From Candidatus Bathyarchaeota archaeon BA2 (GTDB lineage: Archaea > Thermoproteota > Bathyarchaeia > Bathyarchaeales > Bathyarchaeaceae), in contig LIHK01000008.1 in assembly GCA_001399795.1 (NCBI GenBank), positions 1-43,519 on the forward strand: a stretch of 43,519 nt of DNA, written 5' to 3'. The translations under genes and the position numbers were made by a program. The notes beneath the pieces were generated by a model. It was given only the letters and a program-made list of their open reading frames with translations. It was not told where the DNA came from and made no database searches. Below are positions 38,419-43,519 of the stretch, one piece after another. Within the stretch, counting starts at the first letter, position 1, and every line of letters starts with the position of its first letter.

Positions 38419-39696
38419 TTGAAGTTGATTTACGTTGTTATAGATGGTATGGGCGACCTGCCAATTGAAGAGTTAGGAAACAGAACTCCCCTTGAAGCCG
38501 CTGACACCCCAAACATGGACTTCCTCGCCAAAACAGGCAAAACCGGACTAATGTATACGGTTGGGAAAGGAATAGCCTCAGAAAGCGACGTAGCCGTCGT
38601 CTCCATACTAGGCTACGACCCCTTCAAATACGAGGTAAACCGAGGACCCCTAGAAGCCCTTGGCTCAGGTCTAACCATGAAAGACGGTGACCTTGCTCTA
38701 AGATGTAACTTCGCAACCCTAGGTTATGGAAACGCTCTCATTGACCGGCGGGTAGGAAGAGGCCTAACCACAGAAGAAGCTACGGAGCTAAGCAAAGCCA
38801 TAAACGAAAAAGTAAAACTGGAATCTTACCCCGCAAGTTTCGAGTTCAAAAGCACCATAGGACACAGAGGAGCCCTGGTCATCCGAAGCAAAGAGAAGTG
38901 CCTCTCAGGCAACATCAGCAACACAGACCCAGCATACACTAGAATCAAAGGAATCGGCGTAGCAGAGCCAGAGGCTGAAATGATCCTGAAGAAATGTAAA
39001 CCAATGGACAAAACTGAAGAAGCAAAGATTTCCGCAAACCTCGTAAACGAATTCACTGAAAAAAGTAGGACAATTCTGGAAGAGCATGAAGTAAACAAGA
39101 GGCGCGTCGCCCAAGGAAAGCTAAGCGCAAACGTGATACTCACTAGGGACGCAGGTCATCGCTTACCAGAATTCTTTAACATCAACGAGCAGTACGGCCT
39201 CCGTTTCGTCTGCCTAGCTGACATGCCCATCGAAAAAGGAATATCTAGGCTAGCTGGCATGCAAATAGTTGACCTTCCTCCTCCGTCTAAAAGCCTTGAA
39301 AAAGACTGCATATTGAGAGTGAAGAAACTGTTGGAAGCCTTACCTTCCCATGACTGCTTCTACATACACATCAAGGGCCCAGATGAACCAGGCCACGACG
39401 GAAACTTCAACCTTAAAACAAAACTCATCGCTATAGTTGACAGACACTTCTTGGGCAATATGCTACAAAAAATAAAGTTAGAAGACTACGTCGTCTGCGT
39501 CACAGCAGACCATTCAACACCCTGCAAACTAAAGGCTCATAGCGACGACCCCGTGCCCTTACTCATATCAGGCAACAAAATCCAAGGCGACGAGGTTCAA
39601 AAATTCTCTGAGAAAGAATGTAAAAAAGGAAAATTGGGTATTCTAGAGCGCGGTACCGAACTCATGCCAAAACTAATCATGGAACTAAAAGAATAA
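38419..39696 (+). CDS. apgM: 2,3-bisphosphoglycerate-independent phosphoglycerate mutase, archaeal type
   Basis: Interconverts 3- and 2-phosphoglycerate in glycolysis/gluconeogenesis; alkaline-phosphatase superfamily. Seen: the metal ligand opening YVVIDGMGDLPIEELGNRTP, the catalytic serine region GIASESDVAVVSILGYDP, GPLEALGSGL, IHIKGPDEPGHDGNFNLKTK, and VTADHSTPCKLKAHSDDPVP. Length 425 is typical of the archaeal ApgM group, shorter than bacterial GpmI. Start is TTG 38419 after a ggaggc site. It stands alone on its strand. Confidence 0.95.
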   Translation: MKLIYVVIDGMGDLPIEELGNRTPLEAADTPNMDFLAKTGKTGLMYTVGKGIASESDVAVVSILGYDPFKYEVNRGPLEALGSGLTMKDGDLALRCNFATLGYGNALIDRRVGRGLTTEEATELSKAINEKVKLESYPASFEFKSTIGHRGALVIRSKEKCLSGNISNTDPAYTRIKGIGVAEPEAEMILKKCKPMDKTEEAKISANLVNEFTEKSRTILEEHEVNKRRVAQGKLSANVILTRDAGHRLPEFFNINEQYGLRFVCLADMPIEKGISRLAGMQIVDLPPPSKSLEKDCILRVKKLLEALPSHDCFYIHIKGPDEPGHDGNFNLKTKLIAIVDRHFLGNMLQKIKLEDYVVCVTADHSTPCKLKAHSDDPVPLLISGNKIQGDEVQKFSEKECKKGKLGILERGTELMPKLIMELKE

Positions 39697-39773
39697 GGGG
39701 AAGCATGTGATAGTTCTTGACGCACACGTCATCATAGACAAGGCGAATGCAAAGCAACACTTCATTTAAGACA

Positions 39774-40076
39774 TTAATTAACACTTTTCAATCCAAAAAC
39801 TAGTCCAACAACAAAGCTGCCTACAAATGGCGCGCTGGACACTAAACCTGTCAACCCTAAGGGAGCAAGACTTTCAGCGAATCTAGTTACAGTTGCGCCC
39901 AGTTCACCTAAATCTAAGTTGATGGATTTTGTATACACCAAGTACATGAGCAGGAAGACGAAAATTCCGATAATTAGGGCAAAATGGGAAATCTTCTTGA
40001 TTAAGTATCCTATGAAGTAGCCGGCTATGCCACCTATAATCAGCATGAAAATAATCGGGCCCACCAAGCTGTCCAT
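39774..40076 (-). CDS. FUN14-family membrane protein
   Basis: Protein of 100 residues with three hydrophobic segments and the glycine-rich GGIAGYFIGYLIKKISHFAL of FUN14-domain proteins, plus the C-terminal LGLTGLVSSAPFVGSFVVGL and VFGLK. Function in archaea is unknown. Start ATG 40076. A two-gene zinc-finger unit lies upstream on the same strand, 16 bases away, so the three may be co-transcribed. Confidence 0.8.
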   Translation of the reverse strand: MDSLVGPIIFMLIIGGIAGYFIGYLIKKISHFALIIGIFVFLLMYLVYTKSINLDLGELGATVTRFAESLAPLGLTGLVSSAPFVGSFVVGLVFGLKSVN

Positions 40077-40091
40077 TTTATTTTCTCCTCA

Positions 40092-40223
40092 TTAACCGTG
40101 CCTTCGATAAATCACGGTTCCACATCGTTTGCAATGGTAAAAATTGCCTTCATTACCCTGTTGCTCCTCGGCAATTTCACCCTTACAATTAGGACATTCC
40201 ATGTTTTTCACTTCCCGCTTCAT
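40092..40223 (-). CDS. Small zinc-ribbon protein
   Basis: Protein of 43 residues with two C-x-x-C knuckles, MECPNCKGEIAEE and FYHCKRCGTVIYRR, a rubredoxin-like zinc ribbon. The ATG at 40223 overlaps the preceding stop in an ATGA arrangement, a sign of translational coupling; ATG 40202 is an alternative. No target is known. It is too short for most gene finders but the knuckle spacing and coupling support it. Confidence 0.65.
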   Translation of the reverse strand: MKREVKNMECPNCKGEIAEEQQGNEGNFYHCKRCGTVIYRRHG

Positions 40224-40486
40224 ATCCTCCTGAACAATTTATACTCTAGAGGTTCCTGATCGAAGTGAGGACAGGACTTACACAAAGCCTTGCTAACTTT
40301 TTCTTTAAATATCCCACGGTAAGCTCCATCGGGTAGAGGAATAGCTTGCTTGCATTCGTTGCAGTCAATCTTTAGGTTACTACTTTTTAGACTAACGCGC
40401 TTTAAACTATGTATTTTTTTGTGCCTGTTGGATTCTTCTAAGTTTTTTAATTCTTTAAATCGCGAAAGCATGGAAGCATCGCTCAA
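40220..40486 (-). CDS. Small protein with two CxxC motifs
   Basis: Protein of 88 residues, basic and helical in the first half (KELKKL-like, SLKRVSLKSSNLKIDCNECK), with a cysteine pair CNEC and a second pair CKSCPHF near the C-terminus that together likely hold zinc. Function unknown. It ends in aggaggatATGA, which supplies the ribosome site and start of the following zinc-ribbon gene. Start ATG 40486. Confidence 0.6.
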   Translation of the reverse strand: MSDASMLSRFKELKNLEESNRHKKIHSLKRVSLKSSNLKIDCNECKQAIPLPDGAYRGIFKEKVSKALCKSCPHFDQEPLEYKLFRRI

Positions 40487-40602
40487 CGAGTTGATCTGAT
40501 TTACTAAAATAGATTATGAATTTGAAAATTTGATTTCGAATATTGATTTTCATTTCATAAGAATTTTTTGTCAAAAACCCATACTATTCCTTGGAGCTTG
40601 GA

Positions 40603-40740
40603 ATGAACGCCAAACTTGAGGAAATTCGAAGGAAAATCGCCAAGCTTGAGAGGGAAGCTAAGGAACTGCAGCGCCTCAAATCGGATTCCAGAGATGTTAA
40701 GAAATTCCGCAGAATGCTTGTTAAGGAAAAAACCGATTAG
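40603..40740 (+). CDS. Short helical protein
   Basis: A 45-residue frame from ATG 40603, opening MNAKLEEIRRKIAKLEREAK and ending KKFRRMLVKEKTD, with strong amphipathic-helix and coiled-coil character. A ggag site lies ten bases before the ATG. It sits in the 265-base gap between two minus-strand genes and its stop is 11 bases from the convergent UPF0282 stop. Not recognised. Confidence 0.5.
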   Translation: MNAKLEEIRRKIAKLEREAKELQRLKSDSRDVKKFRRMLVKEKTD

Positions 40741-40751
40741 ATGGGTTCCAT

Positions 40752-41732
40752 TCAGATAGGTGGTTTTGCCATTTTTCTCTTCGGTTGCGGCAGTTTCACC
40801 CACTTTTCGAACTCTGGATCCGGCGATTCGCTTTCAAAGAGTTGTCTCCTGCGAAACTCCAGCAGGTTGTTCTTTTTACCCGCAAACTCCGCTGCCGTGA
40901 AAACCTTGTGACCTGTTTCTGACGCCGCATCAAATACTGGTTGAACAAGACTTCTCCATCTCTCGTCTCGAAGAATGTGATGCTCCAGAACGGTTGTCTG
41001 CACTTTCTTAACAAGGCTTTCCAGGTTTTGCATTCCCTGCTGTATGTGCTCGTTTTTTACTCTAAATCCAGCTAGGTATGTGGGAGGCCCGCCCATGATG
41101 ACCAGTTGAGGCCCTTCAGAGAGAATTATGTTCAAAGTGGGACTGTGCATGGGACCCTGAACATCAGACGCAAACAAAACCTTTTCATCGCCGCGTTCTA
41201 TGGTAGTCATTAAAATCCAGCCCAGCGCCGAGTTTTCAGGTCCATGAAAGACTGGATCAGAAAACCTTAGCTTTGTGTCTCCAAACTCAAAGGTTCTGCT
41301 GTCAGCGATTTCCAGCCTTTCCGCGTAACTGCCCCCGGTTTTCTTGAACATCCATCCGCGGCGCCTCTGGCTGAAGTTGACCATGGATCGATAACTCTTG
41401 ACTAGGACAAGTTTTCCTTCGTAGATTTTCTTGGCAACGTCCGCCGAAGACCAGTTGCAGAACCAGTCGATGTAGGAAGGCGTGTGATGGTCGAAGTGGT
41501 AGTGGCTTAAAGTCACTACATCGGCTTCTTCCGCGGCTTTGGATACCCTTTTACGACACTCCGCCATGGCTTTGTACTCCTTTGGATGCGGAGGATAACC
41601 GAATCGATTTGGAGCCAAAGACGCCCCAGCGTCCAAAAGTACCTTCACGTCAGAGGTTTCCACGTAAGTGCACATGGACCTTACGCCAAGACTCTCCGCG
41701 GCTAAGGGGGCAACCTTGATTTTCTTAAGCAT
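40752..41732 (-). CDS. UPF0282 metallo-beta-lactamase-fold hydrolase
   Basis: Archaeal MBL-fold protein of unknown substrate. Seen: the opening KVAPLAAESLGVRSMCTYVE, LLDAGASLAPNRFGYPPHPK, the metal motif H-x-H-x-D-H in LSHYHFDHHTP, VFHGPENSALGW, FASDVQGPMHSP, and TVLEHHILRD. Length 326 from ATG 41732 is normal; an upstream ATG at 41768 adds 12 residues with no ribosome site. It stands alone; downstream is the convergent short helical gene. Confidence 0.9.
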   Translation of the reverse strand: MLKKIKVAPLAAESLGVRSMCTYVETSDVKVLLDAGASLAPNRFGYPPHPKEYKAMAECRKRVSKAAEEADVVTLSHYHFDHHTPSYIDWFCNWSSADVAKKIYEGKLVLVKSYRSMVNFSQRRRGWMFKKTGGSYAERLEIADSRTFEFGDTKLRFSDPVFHGPENSALGWILMTTIERGDEKVLFASDVQGPMHSPTLNIILSEGPQLVIMGGPPTYLAGFRVKNEHIQQGMQNLESLVKKVQTTVLEHHILRDERWRSLVQPVFDAASETGHKVFTAAEFAGKKNNLLEFRRRQLFESESPDPEFEKWVKLPQPKRKMAKPPI

Positions 41733-41905
41733 TTTAGCCTCAGCACGCGCCGTTTTACAACTATACATTTTTATGTTAGATTAGCACTTAATTTTGTCTC
41801 GGTGGGCGATGACGACTCTGGCCCCACTGACCAGTGATTGAGATCTTGAGAGGAACCGTGTAACCGACGTTTCCCAAGAATGCGAGAGCCCGCCAACACC
41901 GACGC

Positions 41906-42187
41906 ACTGGTCTTTTTCTTGCCCAAAGTCTGTCCCAAGTATCGAGTCGCAGAGTTTACCTATGGCTGGGTCGCGGAGGAGGACAGATGTATAAATGTTC
42001 CAGCCGCGGTTATGTTGGCGCCGCCATTGCTGAGTTTCCTGACGATGCCTTGAAAAAGTTGCAAAGGGCTGAGCGGATGAGAGCTAAGTTTGGGGAGAAG
42101 AGGAGGAGAAAGCGCCTCCTAGATAATGTTTACACACTTCCGCTTTTCTCAGACTTTAATCTCCTTTTTAAGAGACAAAAATCATAA
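41906..42187 (+). pseudogene. Frameshifted zinc-ribbon protein relic
   Basis: Two adjacent frames join into one plausible protein: VCPKYRVAEFTYGWVAEEDR (to about 41980) and then, in the frame of ATG 41987, YKCSSRGYVGAAIAEFPDDA and LKKLQRAERMRAKFGEKRRR. The joined form matches a zinc ribbon of the type C-P-x-C...Y-x-C-x-x-C-G-Y-x-G, but the last knuckle reads C-S-S-R and the first is incomplete. So it is probably a decayed gene upstream of Orc1/Cdc6. The ATG 41987 frame alone (66 residues) could still be expressed. Confidence 0.35.
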
Positions 42188-42223
42188 ATTCATTATTTGA
42201 CAATAAAGACTGAAGGCTGACTC

Positions 42224-43423
42224 ATGCCTCAATACTTCAGCGTTTTTAAGAACGAAAGTAAGCTTGATATAAACTTCATACCTCCCCGACTCCCCCACAG
42301 AGGGCCTCAACTAAACCTCCTAAACCAGTTTTTCCGCTTCGCCGTCGAAAGTCCCGGGAAAATGACGCAACGCGTTATGATCACTGGAAAAATTGGAACC
42401 GGGAAAACAGTTCTTTCCAAACATTTCGGGTTGAGTATAACAAAGGAGGCACAGGAGAGAGGAATAAGCCTTAACTACGTTCATGTTAATTGTCGCGAGT
42501 GCAAGGGAAGCCTCTTCATGATTCTTCAACGAACCATCCTGAAGTTTTATCCCCACTTTCCGAGGCGTGGCTATTCGGCAGAAGAACTGTTGCAAGCCCT
42601 TATGCAGATTCTCGACGAACAAAACGCTTATCTCATCTTGGCGTTGGACGAGTTAGAGGCCCTCATCCGCGTCGAGGGGTCAGACCCCCTCTATAACCTC
42701 ACCCGCGTCCAGGAAGATCGCCTCAAGGCCCTTCAGAGGCTTTCCCTCATCTGCATCCTCCGCCAACCTGAATGCTTAGATGCGTTAGACCCCAGCACAA
42801 GGAGTACGCTTCAACGCAACGTTATTCACCTAGAAGAATACTCGAAATTGCAGCTCCGAGACATTCTCAACGACAGGGTGAACCTCGCCTTTAGACACGG
42901 AACCATTTTCGCCCCAACGGTTGACCTCATCGCCGAGTTGGCGTCTTCGGAGGGGGGAGACGCCCGTTACGCTATTGAGCTTCTATGGCGGGCGGGAAAG
43001 TACGCTGACGCTTCGGGAATGCGGGAGGTTTCTCCTGAATGCATTCGAAAGGCTGCTGTCAGCGTCTATCCTGTAGTGCGGAAGGACATAATTTCCTCTC
43101 TTTGCCTTCACGAGAAGTTATTTCTCCTCGGTGTTGCGAGACGTTTCAGGCAGGCTGAAACTGCTTACATGTCCATGGGAGAGGCGGAAGACGCCTATGC
43201 TGTTGTGTGCGAAGAACACGGTGAAAAGAAGAGGGGTCACACCCAGCTCTGGAAGTATGTCAAGGACCTTTCCGTGGCTGGCATAATTGAAACAAAGGCT
43301 TCGGGAACTGGACAGCGGGGAAAAACCACTCTCATCAGTTTGCCCAGGGTTCCTGCCTCTGACTTGGAGGAGGAGTTGAGCAAGGCTCTCATGCAAAAGG
43401 GTGGTAAATCCATTGTCAATTGA
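42224..43423 (+). CDS. cdc6: Orc1/Cdc6-family replication initiator AAA+ ATPase
   Basis: Origin-recognition and helicase-loading ATPase. Seen: FIPPRLPHRGPQLNLL, Walker A ITGKIGTGKTVLSKHFGL near residue 55, Walker B AYLILALDELEALIR, sensor-1-like LICILRQPE, sensor-2 GGDARYAIELLWRAG, and a C-terminal winged helix with GHTQLWKYVKDLSVAGIIET. The 399 residues are usual. In archaea such genes often sit beside a replication origin; the AT-rich upstream stretch is short and no clear origin-recognition box was seen. It overlaps the next gene by 11 bases. Confidence 0.93.
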   Translation: MPQYFSVFKNESKLDINFIPPRLPHRGPQLNLLNQFFRFAVESPGKMTQRVMITGKIGTGKTVLSKHFGLSITKEAQERGISLNYVHVNCRECKGSLFMILQRTILKFYPHFPRRGYSAEELLQALMQILDEQNAYLILALDELEALIRVEGSDPLYNLTRVQEDRLKALQRLSLICILRQPECLDALDPSTRSTLQRNVIHLEEYSKLQLRDILNDRVNLAFRHGTIFAPTVDLIAELASSEGGDARYAIELLWRAGKYADASGMREVSPECIRKAAVSVYPVVRKDIISSLCLHEKLFLLGVARRFRQAETAYMSMGEAEDAYAVVCEEHGEKKRGHTQLWKYVKDLSVAGIIETKASGTGQRGKTTLISLPRVPASDLEEELSKALMQKGGKSIVN

Positions 43424-43519
43424 AGAAATTTTCTCTTCTAAGGGAAGGGTGAAAATCCTTAAAATTTTAACTGATATTGGAGAGTTAAACATTTCAGAGA
43501 TTGCCAGACGAGCTGGCTT
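43413..43519 (+). CDS. Winged-helix transcription regulator, N-terminal part
   Basis: From TTG 43413 (after ggtgg, overlapping the Orc1/Cdc6 stop) the frame reads MSIEEIFSSKGRVKILKILT then DIGELNISEIARRAG and runs off the window. This is the opening helix pair of a MarR/ArsR-like winged helix. Translational coupling to the replication initiator is indicated by the overlap. Confidence 0.6.
   Translation, partial: MSIEEIFSSKGRVKILKILTDIGELNISEIARRAG

Noticed and set aside
39707-39769. 20-codon frame after apgM starting with GTG
   Set aside because: Too short, no recognisable motif and no conservation evidence.
41811-41870. C/D-box sRNA with gcgatga, ctga and gtgattga boxes
   Set aside because: Box C is imperfect, the guide spacings are off and no final D box was found.
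42188-42223. Replication origin boxes before Orc1/Cdc6
   Set aside because: The gap is AT-rich but too short, and no inverted G/C-rich origin-recognition box was found.
1-43519. CRISPR array or rRNA genes
   Set aside because: No regularly spaced repeats and no rRNA-like sequence were seen; the only direct repeat is the R1/R2 pair.

Overview
The window reads as chromosomal DNA of an uncultured archaeon. The evidence is an archaeal-type EF-2 with a diphthamide-loop histidine, an Orc1/Cdc6 replication initiator, archaeal-type phosphoglycerate mutase (ApgM), Thg1, DUF373 and UPF0282 proteins, ADP-forming acyl-CoA synthetase, MTA phosphorylase, TATA-like promoters with short leaders, and a tRNA-Gly with an intron in the D-loop. 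The gene mix suits a Bathyarchaeia/TACK-type lineage; that placement is inference. The length (43.5 kb) and the number of single-base frame breaks would also suit a cloned environmental insert, so some broken genes may be sequencing errors.

Layout. 1-4.4 kb: zinc alcohol dehydrogenase (partial), cupin, and an E1alpha-E1beta-E2 2-oxoacid/acetoin dehydrogenase operon without E3. 4.7-6.9 kb: class V aminotransferase and a SerA-like dehydrogenase. 6.9-8.2 kb: mobile-element debris and a 118-bp MITE-like repeat. 8.3-12.4 kb: a candidate peptide-natural-product (RiPP-like) locus with an ABC ATPase, an SdpI-like membrane protein, a PqqD-like chaperone, an ABC-2 permease, a small membrane protein, a radical SAM enzyme and an unlisted 44-residue hydrophobic peptide gene with a strong TATA box. 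12.6-14.6 kb: a gene graveyard with frameshifted and truncated element genes and a retropepsin-like protein. 14.6-23.8 kb: housekeeping genes (archaeal YchF-like GTPase, cis-prenyltransferase, MTA phosphorylase, DUF373, coiled-coil protein, frameshifted Thg1, AcdB, NrdG-like activase, thioredoxin, NadA).

23.8-28.9 kb is a nickel island: NikR, LarE, LarC, LarB, a DUF1893 protein, CooT and CooC. Together they could sense nickel, build the nickel-pincer nucleotide and insert nickel into CODH-type enzymes, although no client enzyme (LarA, CODH) lies in the window. 29.3-32.6 kb is an accessory island bounded by near-identical direct repeats; it carries a transposase relic, a thermonuclease, a Cys-rich winged-helix protein and an MNT/HEPN toxin-antitoxin pair. 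32.6-43.5 kb: EF-2, an Alba-like protein, a radical SAM gene split by one in-frame TGA, a frameshifted universal stress protein, the intron-containing tRNA-Gly(CCC), ApgM, FUN14, small zinc-ribbon genes, UPF0282, Orc1/Cdc6 and the start of a winged-helix regulator.

The most novel-looking system is the 8.3-12.4 kb peptide locus; the nickel island is the most coherent known-function cluster.
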